Of a stretch of 64,000 nucleotides of DNA, positions 10,115-18,925 are shown one piece after another. Below the pieces are notes generated by a model, which was not told where the DNA came from, made no database searches, and saw only the letters and a program-made list of their open reading frames with translations. The stretch is from assembly GCA_014729505.1 (NCBI GenBank), contig WJJS01000021.1, positions 22,407 through 86,406 of the forward strand, in the 5' to 3' direction. The stretch's first letter is position 1. Each line of letters begins with the position of its first letter. The stretch is from Candidatus Woesearchaeota archaeon. GTDB taxonomy: Archaea; Nanobdellota; Nanobdellia; Woesearchaeales; ARS49. The translations under genes and the position numbers were made by a program.

Positions 10115-11011
10115 ATGTATTCTAAAGAAGAGATTGATACATGGCGAAAAGCGGCAAGAATCGCTGCACAAGTACTGGATTATGGAAAAGGTCTGGTGAA
10201 GAACGGCGCGTCATACTTGGAAGTGAGTGACAAGATCGATCAAAAGATCTATGATCTTGGTGCAAAACCTGCCTGGGCTACGCAGATTAGTTTTGATCAT
10301 GTTGCTGCTCATCAGTGTGCGGAGTTTGACGACGAACGCGTTTTTGATAATAATCTGGTAAAGATTGATGTTGGTGTGCGGATTGATGGGTTTATCGGCG
10401 ATAATGCTGCGACGATTGATTTGAGCGGACAGTATAAGGAGATTTGTGACGCGAGTCGCGAGGCATTAAAGGCCGCAGAGAAAGTGTTATGCATTGGTGC
10501 AACGCTTGACGAGATTGGCCGTACTATTCAAGAGACGATCATGAGTTATGGTCTCTCGCCGATTAGGAATTTGTCCGGTCATACTATTAGTCATGAGATG
10601 ATTCATGATCATCCGAGTATTCCAAATATTGCGACTGGAGATCAAACGGCGCTCGAGGATGGGCAGGTTATTGCTGTAGAACCTTTCGCTACTAATGGTG
10701 ATGGGCAGATTTATGAGAGTGAACAGGCTAATCTTTTTTCGCTGATTAATACCAAGGCCGTGCGAAGTCCTTTTGCTAGAGAAATCCTTGCATATGTTGA
10801 TCAAGAGTATGAGATCTATCCGTTTACGACGCGCTGGCTAGCAAAGAAGTTTGGTCTTGGAAAGACGCGTTTAGCGCTTCGCGAATTGTTGCGTGTTGAT
10901 AATGTGCAGCAGCATCCTCCTCTTGTTGAGCGTGCAAAGGGTATGGTTGCGCAGTTCGAGCATACGTATCGTATTGGCGATAAAGTGGAGAAGCTTACGG
11001 TAATTGAATAA
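10115..11011 (+). CDS. map: Methionine aminopeptidase, type II (archaeal)
   Basis: Pita-bread fold motifs: VKIDVGVRIDGFIGDNAATID, SGHTISHEMIHDHPSIPN, VIAVEPFATNGDG; ATG 10115 in frame with ORF start 10106. Confidence 0.93.
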   Translation: MYSKEEIDTWRKAARIAAQVLDYGKGLVKNGASYLEVSDKIDQKIYDLGAKPAWATQISFDHVAAHQCAEFDDERVFDNNLVKIDVGVRIDGFIGDNAATIDLSGQYKEICDASREALKAAEKVLCIGATLDEIGRTIQETIMSYGLSPIRNLSGHTISHEMIHDHPSIPNIATGDQTALEDGQVIAVEPFATNGDGQIYESEQANLFSLINTKAVRSPFAREILAYVDQEYEIYPFTTRWLAKKFGLGKTRLALRELLRVDNVQQHPPLVERAKGMVAQFEHTYRIGDKVEKLTVIE

Positions 11012-11024
11012 CTCGTTGGCAAGA

Positions 11025-11549
11025 TTAGAGCGAGTGTTGTAGTTGTGCGACGACTTCTTCGATACTCATGTGCGTAGTGTCGATGACGATATCGTAATGT
11101 TTCATGTTGAAGATATCGATGTTATGCATGTTTTTGTACAGTGCCTGTTCTCGTTTCTTTCGTTCTTGTAATGCCTTAAGCGATTCTTCGACGTTTGCAA
11201 AGGGTGGCTTTCCTTCGCGTTTGTCGTTAAAGATCCGTATTGCAGCGACGCGGTCATCAACTGATAGAAATACTTTCAGGGCGTCTCGCAGGTGGTAGAA
11301 GGCGTCGCGGCCGTCGATGACGAGATTGTCCTTTTCGCTTAGCGAATCGAGATACTGTTCGATGTGTTCTTGTACTTTCTTAAATGATTGTTTGTCTTTC
11401 ATCAGTTCGAGGATGTCTTTGTTCATTTCTTGCGCGATTCTGCGGATCTTTTGTCCAATAGAGATAAACGAGTATTCCAGTTCGCGGGCGAGTTTTCGTC
11501 CTACGGTGGATTTTCCTGAACCTGGTTCGCCTGAGATGGTTATGATCAT
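11025..11549 (-). CDS. cmk: Cytidylate kinase (archaeal type)
   Basis: MIITISGEPGSGKSTVGRKLA; DGRDAF; overall archaeal CMK layout. Confidence 0.88.
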   Translation of the reverse strand: MIITISGEPGSGKSTVGRKLARELEYSFISIGQKIRRIAQEMNKDILELMKDKQSFKKVQEHIEQYLDSLSEKDNLVIDGRDAFYHLRDALKVFLSVDDRVAAIRIFNDKREGKPPFANVEESLKALQERKKREQALYKNMHNIDIFNMKHYDIVIDTTHMSIEEVVAQLQHSL

Positions 11550-11667
11550 GTGGGGGTGGAGTGTCTGTCTGCTTTATTTATTCTCCGCTCTGTAGTTACT
11601 ACTCGAGAATAGAAATACTTATATAATTCTGGACAGTGCTACGATGCATAGAGGAGGTAGATTCACT

Positions 11668-12123
11668 ATGGGTCTTGCAGGATTTATTACAACAATTATT
11701 TTACTAGCTATTCAGTTTTGGGGTGCGCTGCGTCTTTCAGCAAACCTCGTCGCATACAAGGAGCTGGAAACGCTTATCCTTATCATTGGTTTGCTCGTCT
11801 CCATTGCTGCGTTGATTGGACTTGCGCTTAATACGCGATGGGGCTGGCCGCTCACACTCATCGTTTTTTCAGCGAGTCTGGCTAATTTCGTGTGGCTGTT
11901 TTGGATGCTTGGCGTCTCGATTACTGTTGCCGGCGGTATGATTGTGGCTGCATTTTCGATGCTTATTGCGTTTATCGCTATTGATTTGTGGGAGCCGCCG
12001 CAAAAGTGGGAACCTGAACCTGTAACGGAAGTTTCAGAACCTGTTGATACGACGGCCAAGTCGACGAAAAAGAAATCGACGCGCAAGAAATCAACGCGTA
12101 AAAAACGCAAGAAGCGCACATAG
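11668..12123 (+). CDS. Small membrane protein with Lys/Arg-rich C-terminal tail
   Basis: SD GAGGAGG upstream of ATG 11668; 4 hydrophobic segments; tail STKKKSTRKKSTRKKRKKRT. Confidence 0.65.
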   Translation: MGLAGFITTIILLAIQFWGALRLSANLVAYKELETLILIIGLLVSIAALIGLALNTRWGWPLTLIVFSASLANFVWLFWMLGVSITVAGGMIVAAFSMLIAFIAIDLWEPPQKWEPEPVTEVSEPVDTTAKSTKKKSTRKKSTRKKRKKRT

Positions 12124-12222
12124 CAAACTTTTTTATACTCTCTTTCTTCTCTTCTTTTTATGAAAACAAATAGCTATCAAGATACTGGCCTTTCTGCTAG
12201 TCGATAGCCTACCTGAGTTCTT

Positions 12223-13317
12223 ATGGCATTAACCGCGCAACAAAAGTATAAAGTAAAAAAGTTCGTGCAGGAACTCAAACAGTATCGTGCACGTCATACA
12301 GAATTTGTGTCAGTGTATATTCCGGCAGGTTATGATCTGAACAAAATTATGCATCACTTGTCACAAGAACAGAGTACGGCAACAAACATTAAGTCTGCGC
12401 AAACGAGAAAAAATGTAATTAACGCGTTGGAGCGTATGATTCAACATCTCAAGTTGTTTAAGCAAACGCCGCCCAATGGTCTTGCAGTGTTTTCCGGCAA
12501 TCTCGACGCGTCTACTGGTGGCAATGATGTTCAAGTCTGGAGTATTGAACCTCCTATGCCTATTAATCAGCGCATTTATCGCTGTGATAAGGACTTTCAG
12601 CTCGATATTCTCGAAGAACTCATGGATACAAAGGAAGTCTATGGGATGGTAGTGCTTGATACGCGCGATGCTATTATTGCGATTTTGAAAGGTTCTGCAA
12701 TTATCCCTCTTACAAAGACTCATTCTCATGTGCCTGGAAAGTTCAAGGCAGGTGGTCAGTCCGCAAAACGTTTCAGTATGAATCGTGATCTGGCAAAAAA
12801 AGAGCATCTCAAGAAAGTAGCGGAGTATATTAAGAACGAATTTCTTAATCGCGATGGTCTAAAAGGTATTCTTATTGGCGGTCCTGGCCCCATTAAGTAC
12901 GAACTTGTTGAAGGAAATTTCATCACAGGAGATATACAAAAGAAAATTATCGCGATAAAGGATCTGAGTTATACTGAAGAGTTCGGACTCCACGAATTGC
13001 TTGACAAATGTCAGGATATTTTGGCTGATGAGGAAGTCGCTCAAGAAAAGAAGATTGTCGGCGAAATGCTTGATCGTCTCGTTCGTGATCCTCAAAAGGT
13101 GGCGTACGGCCAAGTTAATGTAAAAAAAGCGCTTGAAATGGGCGCTGTTGAGGATTTGCTGATTTCTGAAGTTGTTGATGCTGCTGTAATTGACGAACTC
13201 GAGGAAATTGCCAAGCAGTTTAATACGACGGTGCATATTATTTCCACAGACACTCGCGAGGGTGTGCAACTCAAGGAAATCGGTGGCTTTGGAGCCTTGT
13301 TGCGCTATGAGGTCTGA
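12223..13317 (+). CDS. prf1: Peptide chain release factor aRF1
   Basis: TNIKSAQTR (NIKS motif) and KAGGQSAKRF (GGQ motif). Confidence 0.97.
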   Translation: MALTAQQKYKVKKFVQELKQYRARHTEFVSVYIPAGYDLNKIMHHLSQEQSTATNIKSAQTRKNVINALERMIQHLKLFKQTPPNGLAVFSGNLDASTGGNDVQVWSIEPPMPINQRIYRCDKDFQLDILEELMDTKEVYGMVVLDTRDAIIAILKGSAIIPLTKTHSHVPGKFKAGGQSAKRFSMNRDLAKKEHLKKVAEYIKNEFLNRDGLKGILIGGPGPIKYELVEGNFITGDIQKKIIAIKDLSYTEEFGLHELLDKCQDILADEEVAQEKKIVGEMLDRLVRDPQKVAYGQVNVKKALEMGAVEDLLISEVVDAAVIDELEEIAKQFNTTVHIISTDTREGVQLKEIGGFGALLRYEV

Positions 13318-13957
13318 TCTTATTCGCGAATCATTTGTTGAACTTTTTCCTACTCGTGAATTCTTGTATACGCCTGAGCTGAAGTATTCTGGTCGTTTTA
13401 AGGGATATAATGGCAATATTCGTTTGTCGCGAGACAAGCTTGTAGTCAGTCTTAGCCGACAATGGCGATCTGTTTCAAGAGATATTCAAAAAGGAATTAT
13501 CCAGGAATTGTTGACGCGCTTGTTTAGGGTTAAGAAGAAAACGATGGCTATGGAGTTGTATCATTCGTTTCTCAAAAATGTTCATCATACGATTCCAAAA
13601 ACTCATGATCATCCTTTGCTCGCCGCGAGTTTTGAGCGCGTTAATGATCGTTTTTTTGACGGTCTTATGGAGCAACCAAACCTTGTGCTTGGTCGCGGTA
13701 CGACAAAATTAGGCAGTTACGAGTATGGCACGGACACGATTATGATTAGTGAATGTTTGTTTGCAGATGAGGAATTGCTTGATTATGTGATGTATCATGA
13801 AATGCTACATAAAAAACACAAGTTCTCGCAGAGTCGTCATCACACGAAAGCCTTTAGAGAGGATGAACGAAAGTTTGGTGATTATGAACAGTTGGAAAAG
13901 CGCTTGGGCAGTTTGGTGAGAAAAGCGAAGCGACGCAAGAGTTTTCGGTTGTGGTAA
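13307..13957 (+). CDS. SprT-like / metal-dependent zinc protease-like protein
   Basis: YVMYHEMLHKKHKF zinc-binding HExxH; ATG 13307 overlaps aRF1 stop; ORF-track start 13190 is too early. Confidence 0.75.
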   Translation: MRSDLIRESFVELFPTREFLYTPELKYSGRFKGYNGNIRLSRDKLVVSLSRQWRSVSRDIQKGIIQELLTRLFRVKKKTMAMELYHSFLKNVHHTIPKTHDHPLLAASFERVNDRFFDGLMEQPNLVLGRGTTKLGSYEYGTDTIMISECLFADEELLDYVMYHEMLHKKHKFSQSRHHTKAFREDERKFGDYEQLEKRLGSLVRKAKRRKSFRLW

Positions 13958-13961
13958 TAAC

Positions 13962-14172
13962 ACGTACATAGGCGCAGAACTTCGTGTAGTACGCCGTCAA
14001 AAGGTAGCGTCTGCATAAAGTCTTGTTAAGCCCTTGACTGTTTCGGTCTGGGAGCAGAAGGCCGTGCAGACGTCAGGCCTCGACTGACGCAAGAAACGAG
14101 GGATTGGCGGACACCATTCCTGGATGAGATGCGGGACTTCGCGGTATTTCTAAGTCCCCATGCTCTTTTTAA
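13962..14172 (+). ncRNA. Candidate structured non-coding RNA, family unassigned
   Basis: ~290-bp gap without convincing ORF; CGTCTGCA...TGCAGACG pairing, CGTCAG-loop-CTGACG hairpin, GAGATG(C)GGGACTT-loop-AAGTCCCCAT(G)CTC hairpin followed by TTTTT; contains GGGAGCAG, seen also in SRP RNA helix 8. Confidence 0.4.
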
Positions 14173-14200
14173 GGACCACTAGTGAGGACCCTACCAAAAA

Positions 14201-14210
14201 TTATATAAAT
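14201..14210 (+). promoter_or_regulatory. TATA box of eIF5A-eL40-M50 operon
   Basis: ttatataaat ~40 nt upstream of ATG 14250. Confidence 0.6.
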
Positions 14211-14249
14211 GCTTCAATTTGTCAGTATGATATTAGGTAATAGAGAGAA

Positions 14250-14642
14250 ATGGCTACCAAGATTGTCAATGCTGGAAGCATTAAGGTTGGAAGCTACATC
14301 CTCATTGATGGTGTAGCGTGTAAGGCAACAAACATTTCAACGTCAAAGCCCGGTAAGCACGGCAGCGCAAAAGCGCGTATTATTGCAGTGGGCTTAATTG
14401 ATGGCAAGAAGCGCGATATCGTGCTGCCGTCTGGTGACTCTGTTGAAGTGCCCATCATTGATAAAAAGTCAGCGCAGGTCATGTTCGTCTCTGGCGACAC
14501 GGCTAATGTGATGGATCTCGAGACCTACGAGACCTTTGACATGAAGATTCCTGAAGAACTCAAGGATGATGTCAAGGATGGTGTTGAAATCCTGTACTGG
14601 CAAATTTTGGATGACAAAGTAATGAAGCAAGTGAAGAAATAA
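14250..14642 (+). CDS. eif5A: Translation initiation factor 5A
   Basis: TSKPGKHGSAKARI hypusination loop. Confidence 0.97.
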   Translation: MATKIVNAGSIKVGSYILIDGVACKATNISTSKPGKHGSAKARIIAVGLIDGKKRDIVLPSGDSVEVPIIDKKSAQVMFVSGDTANVMDLETYETFDMKIPEELKDDVKDGVEILYWQILDDKVMKQVKK

Positions 14643-14821
14643 TGGCAAAGTTTCAAGATCCCGCAATGGCTAAAGCCGCTCATAAGCGTCTTCTTGCAGA
14701 TAAATTTGTCTGCCGACGATGTAAGTCGGTAAAGAAGGGCAATAATCTCAAAGCGCTTAGTGGCGATATTACCTGTCGAAATTGCGGCAGTCATAAGTTT
14801 AAACCTAAGCGTAAAAAATAG
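14642..14821 (+). CDS. rpl40e: Ribosomal protein eL40 (59 aa, zinc-finger)
   Basis: MAKFQDPAMAKAAHKRLLADKFVCRRCKSVKKGNNLKALSGDITCRNCGSHKFKPKRKK*; TAATG overlap with eIF5A stop; missing from ORF track (<60 aa). Confidence 0.85.
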   Translation: MAKFQDPAMAKAAHKRLLADKFVCRRCKSVKKGNNLKALSGDITCRNCGSHKFKPKRKK

Positions 14822-15976
14822 ATGGTGAGTGCTAACGCTATAGTCGCTGTTCTTTTTATTATTGGGCTTTCCATTTTTTTGTATCGTGAACGCAAAAAGA
14901 TTGAGTTTCAGCGCATGCTGTTTCCGATTCTCTATTTCGTGTTATTGCGCACAAAGCTGGGTCTGAAATTTTTTGATTGGTGTGCAGAGAGGTGTAGAAG
15001 GCCTTTGATCTGGGCGGGCTATGCTGGTATTGTTGTTGGATTTCTTGGCATGGCAGCGATTGCTTTTGAGCTTGTCTATAATTCTTATCGTATCCTTACT
15101 GAACCTGCTGCGTTGTCCGGTGTTGGTCTTGTACTTCCCTTTGAAGCGCAGGGTGTGTTCTATGTTCCTTTCATTTATTGGATTGTCTGTATTTTCATTA
15201 TCGCTGTTATTCATGAAGCGTCGCACGGTATTCTTGCGCGGGCTCATAAGATTCCTGTTAAATCGAGTGGTTTTGCTTTTCTCGGCGTTATTGTTCCTGT
15301 TATTCCTGCTGCGTTTGTTGAACCTGACGAGAAAAAAATGAAGAAACGTCCTGATAAGCAGCAATTGTCTGTTTTTGCTGCAGGCCCGTTTAGTAATATC
15401 ATTACCGGCATACTTTTTCTTTTGGTGTTTGTCTATCTTTTCTTGCCTGCTGTTCCCAGCGTGTATGAATCGACTGGTATTGAGATTACGCAGGTTGTTG
15501 AAGATGGTCCTGTCGCGATTGCAGGTATTGAACCTGGTACTGTGATCACTTCCATTAATGATAAAATGGTTCTGGATTCTGAATCGTTTTTTGAAGCGGT
15601 TGGTGATGAACCTCTTGATGAAATAATGGTTGGCACTGATAAAGGAGAGTTTATGGTACGTCCTGAACAGCGTGATAATCGTAGTTATTTTGGTATTTTT
15701 ATTGCTGAAAAATTGAATGTGCGGGACGGTTTTTGGGGTGGACAATGGGGAGCTATGACTTTTTCATGGTTGATGGGTCTGTTCCAATGGCTTGCCCTGC
15801 TTAGTTTGGGTATTGGATTGTTTAATCTCGTACCACTTGGCCCTGTTGATGGTGGTCGTATGTTTAAGATTGCAACAAATAAGTTGTTTAAGGAAAAGGG
15901 CGACAAGATCTGGGCTTCTGTCAGTTGGCTTTTTCTTGCACTGATTTTGTTTAATGTGATTGCCGGTTTTCTTTAA
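14822..15976 (+). CDS. M50 family site-2-type intramembrane metalloprotease with PDZ domain
   Basis: AVIHEASHGI (HExxH), PDZ-like segment, NLVPLGPVDGG (NxxPxxxxDGG). Confidence 0.92.
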   Translation: MVSANAIVAVLFIIGLSIFLYRERKKIEFQRMLFPILYFVLLRTKLGLKFFDWCAERCRRPLIWAGYAGIVVGFLGMAAIAFELVYNSYRILTEPAALSGVGLVLPFEAQGVFYVPFIYWIVCIFIIAVIHEASHGILARAHKIPVKSSGFAFLGVIVPVIPAAFVEPDEKKMKKRPDKQQLSVFAAGPFSNIITGILFLLVFVYLFLPAVPSVYESTGIEITQVVEDGPVAIAGIEPGTVITSINDKMVLDSESFFEAVGDEPLDEIMVGTDKGEFMVRPEQRDNRSYFGIFIAEKLNVRDGFWGGQWGAMTFSWLMGLFQWLALLSLGIGLFNLVPLGPVDGGRMFKIATNKLFKEKGDKIWASVSWLFLALILFNVIAGFL

Positions 15977-16713
15977 TGCTTTTGTAGCTTGAAAAGAATA
16001 AATGTTGGCAGTGTTGTCGTGAGACGGTATTTTTCTGGACTTCGTTTCTTTGCACTGGGAACTGGTAATGCGTCGACATAGTCGATGATGCGAAAATTGT
16101 TCTTGAGTGCTGCTTGCATTAGTGTTTCAAATGTGTACGCATGCATCTTGACATGGCCAACGCTTGTCCCCATATCAAAGTCCCGCTTTGATTCGTCAAA
16201 ATAATCTCCTTTAATGTCATAACTGCTTCCTTTTTTCTTAACGCTAATCAAGTACGGTTTCATGGAGAGCATGTTTTGAATGGGGTGTGCTGTTGAATAG
16301 ACAAAGATCCCGTTTCTTTTCAGCACGTTGTATACTTGATTAAATAATCTGTCTAGGTTGTCAAGATAATGAACGACGAGGCTGGAGTAGGCGATATCAA
16401 AGCTTTCCATGGACCATGGAAAAGGTTTGTCTAGATCTCGTACGCTAAAGTCTGTTCGTGGTATTTTTCGATTGGTAGCCAGCTGTATCATTTTCTTGCT
16501 GATGTCAACGCCGATGATGTGTTTTGCGCCTTTCTTGATTAATCGTGCTGCATGGTCGCCAAAACCGCAGCCAAGATCAAGCAGTGTTTTTCCTGTCACT
16601 GGTCCGATCATCTTGATCATTGCAGGTACTTCAATGTCGCGGTTGTAGCTGAGTTGATGGGGATCTCTTCGTCGTTGAAGGTAATTTTCGAGAATCTCGT
16701 CGTACTCGGTCAT
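15973..16713 (-). CDS. SAM-dependent class I methyltransferase
   Basis: LLDLGCGFGDHAARL SAM motif I. Confidence 0.85.
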   Translation of the reverse strand: MTEYDEILENYLQRRRDPHQLSYNRDIEVPAMIKMIGPVTGKTLLDLGCGFGDHAARLIKKGAKHIIGVDISKKMIQLATNRKIPRTDFSVRDLDKPFPWSMESFDIAYSSLVVHYLDNLDRLFNQVYNVLKRNGIFVYSTAHPIQNMLSMKPYLISVKKKGSSYDIKGDYFDESKRDFDMGTSVGHVKMHAYTFETLMQAALKNNFRIIDYVDALPVPSAKKRSPEKYRLTTTLPTFILFKLQKH

Positions 16714-17642
16714 GCGTTACTCTTGCTAATCTTTGTTGACCAAAAGCTTGGTAGGGAAATTTTGCATAATCCTTCGAAATCGTCGGCAAAAATGTAGCAG
16801 TATTTGATTCGCTCTTCGCGTTCTACGCTTTTGATGGCCTTGTCCGCTTTTTCGACGAAGTCCCGTACGACGGCTCGTTCCATTTTCTTTTGCAGCAGAC
16901 TTCCTTGTTTGGCGATGATGACATCTGTCATGTTGAGCACGTTTTTGTCGATCATTCCTGTGTTTTGTGTGATAAAGAGCAGTGTGAGATCTTTGTGTCG
17001 CGCAATGGCTAGTAATTTGCCGAGGGCGACGTTTGCTTTTTTCATTGATTGTCGTGCGCTAAACGCGATTGCTCCTTCGTCAACGAGGATTACGCCGCCG
17101 TTTTTGACTTCGTCAACGCTCTCTACTTGGCTGATCCATTTCGGCAGGAGTTCTTGTTTGACGCCAAGCACAAACCCCGGCCTTCCTGTTTTTGCAGCGA
17201 TGTTTTCCATGATGCGAAAGCCAAGTGTTGATTTTCCGCTTCCTCGTTTGCCAAAGATGAGCATGACCTGTGATTTGTGATGGTATGATTCAGCAAAGTG
17301 TTCAAAGTCCCCTGCTGTGGTGTGTTCTGCATCGAGTTCGTTAAACTCTGGTGGCGTGTCCGGCCGTTGTTTTTCTGCTTTTTCTCTTGTTTTTCGTTCT
17401 TGTTTTGTTTCGATTTCGTCGCGTGTGGTTTCTTTTGTCTCGACGTCTATTGTTTTGTTGTTCTTTGGAAACTTTGGCGCCTTAATTTTGCGCGCTAGCC
17501 ATGCAAAGAACCATCCAATGCCCATTGCTGCGTAATAGAATCCGAGGCCTATGTATTTGATGACGACCCAGAATATCCAGAAGAATCCTTTAATACCTTC
17601 CCAGATATGATTGACTTTTTTTCGCCGACGTCGTTTGGCCAT
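16710..17642 (-). CDS. Membrane-anchored P-loop ATPase (Zot/HerA-like)
   Basis: N-terminal TM region, FGKRGSGKST Walker A, GGVILVDEGA Walker B, LLFITQNTG sensor-like. Confidence 0.7.
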   Translation of the reverse strand: MAKRRRRKKVNHIWEGIKGFFWIFWVVIKYIGLGFYYAAMGIGWFFAWLARKIKAPKFPKNNKTIDVETKETTRDEIETKQERKTREKAEKQRPDTPPEFNELDAEHTTAGDFEHFAESYHHKSQVMLIFGKRGSGKSTLGFRIMENIAAKTGRPGFVLGVKQELLPKWISQVESVDEVKNGGVILVDEGAIAFSARQSMKKANVALGKLLAIARHKDLTLLFITQNTGMIDKNVLNMTDVIIAKQGSLLQKKMERAVVRDFVEKADKAIKSVEREERIKYCYIFADDFEGLCKISLPSFWSTKISKSNA

Positions 17643-17673
17643 GCGTCTACAATACCTCGTAGCTATTTATGTT

Positions 17674-18219
17674 TTATGGCAGTAAAATGTCTTTCCATTC
17701 CATTTCAATATAGAAGAATCGTCCCGACCCCATAACATCTGCGTGTGTAACGATAAAGACTGGGTAGTGTACGATTGTTTCAACAAGTCCTTGTTCTTCG
17801 AAGTGCTTTTTGAGTGTGGGTGCTGGCACGTTTTTTTTGAGGTCATTAAGGAGCATGCCGACTTTTGAAAGGATGACTTCCTCTTCTGATGGTTTGTAAT
17901 GCTGTTCTGGAGCGCCAAGGATGGGATTGCCTTGTACCGTTTCTCCCGGATGTTGTTGTGCTTTTTGCGCGTATTCGAGGTACAGTTCTAGTAATTCTTT
18001 AGCGTTGTCCAGTGTTGCCGGCGTAAGTGATGCGAGTTGTTCACGTAGTTGCGGCGAGCCCACTTCTGGCATAACATCTTCTATGGTGTCCTGTGATGTT
18101 TTTGGTTGATAATCGGGAAACGGGTTTTCCGGTGTTGGTTCAAGATTGTGTTTTTCTGGCGGTTGATTCATAGCACACCCCGCAAGAATCAGTAATACCA
18201 GTAAGATTCCTGCTTTCAT
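17674..18219 (-). CDS. Putative lipoprotein
   Basis: MKAGILLVLLILAGCAMN: lipobox LAGC. Confidence 0.7.
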   Translation of the reverse strand: MKAGILLVLLILAGCAMNQPPEKHNLEPTPENPFPDYQPKTSQDTIEDVMPEVGSPQLREQLASLTPATLDNAKELLELYLEYAQKAQQHPGETVQGNPILGAPEQHYKPSEEEVILSKVGMLLNDLKKNVPAPTLKKHFEEQGLVETIVHYPVFIVTHADVMGSGRFFYIEMEWKDILLP

Positions 18220-18232
18220 AGGGTTTTATAAT

Positions 18233-18925
18233 ATGGCGCTCTTTAACAATGTTATGATTACGATTGTTCTTGTTCGTCCTCAACACCCTGGCAATGTCGG
18301 TGCTGTTGCTCGCGTTATGGCTAACTTTGGATTTCATTCACTCATGCTTATTGCTCCAAAGTGTGATCATCGTGAACAAGAAGCACGTAATCGTGCAAAG
18401 CATGCGCAGTCGATTCTTCAAAAGGCCAAGGTACGCGATTTTTCTGCCTTAAAGCGTTTCGATTATGTACTCGGTACCTCAGCCCAGACTGGCACTGCGT
18501 TTAATATTCCTCGAAGTCCTGTCTCACTCAAAGAGGCTGCCCGTTCAGTGAATCGAAAGGCGAAAATTGCTCTTCTTTTTGGTTCTGAAGGTACGGGGTT
18601 GACTAATGAGGAGGTTGATTATTGTGATTTTCTTATTACTATTCCTGCTTCAAAAAAATATGGTACGTTGAATGTGAGTCATGCAGTCAGTATTGTGCTC
18701 TATGAGTTTTTTGCAACAACGGCGTTTCCTGTTCACCCATTGGCTGAAAAGAAGGATATGCAAACGATTGCGCATTTTTTTGATAAGGTACTTGACTCCT
18801 TACCTTTCACGACTGAACAAAAACGTGAAACACAAAAGAAAGTCTGGCGCAAGATTATTGCTAAGGCAATGTTGACGAAAAGGGAGACGTTTGCTGTTAT
18901 GGGTTTTCTGCGGAAGTTGTTGTAA
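18233..18925 (+). CDS. SPOUT-family RNA 2'-O-methyltransferase (TrmJ/TrmH-like)
   Basis: VRPQHPGNVGAVARVMANFG, LLFGSEGTGLTNEEV, LNVSHAVSIVLYE. Confidence 0.92.
   Translation: MALFNNVMITIVLVRPQHPGNVGAVARVMANFGFHSLMLIAPKCDHREQEARNRAKHAQSILQKAKVRDFSALKRFDYVLGTSAQTGTAFNIPRSPVSLKEAARSVNRKAKIALLFGSEGTGLTNEEVDYCDFLITIPASKKYGTLNVSHAVSIVLYEFFATTAFPVHPLAEKKDMQTIAHFFDKVLDSLPFTTEQKRETQKKVWRKIIAKAMLTKRETFAVMGFLRKLL

Noticed and set aside
13962-14172. Assigning the structured region as SRP RNA or 5S rRNA because of GGGAGCAG and TTAAGCCC
   Set aside because: Could not build SRP helix 8 with a GNAR-type loop or the Alu UGUAAC signature, and 5S lacks the CCAUCCCGAAC segment; left as unassigned ncRNA candidate
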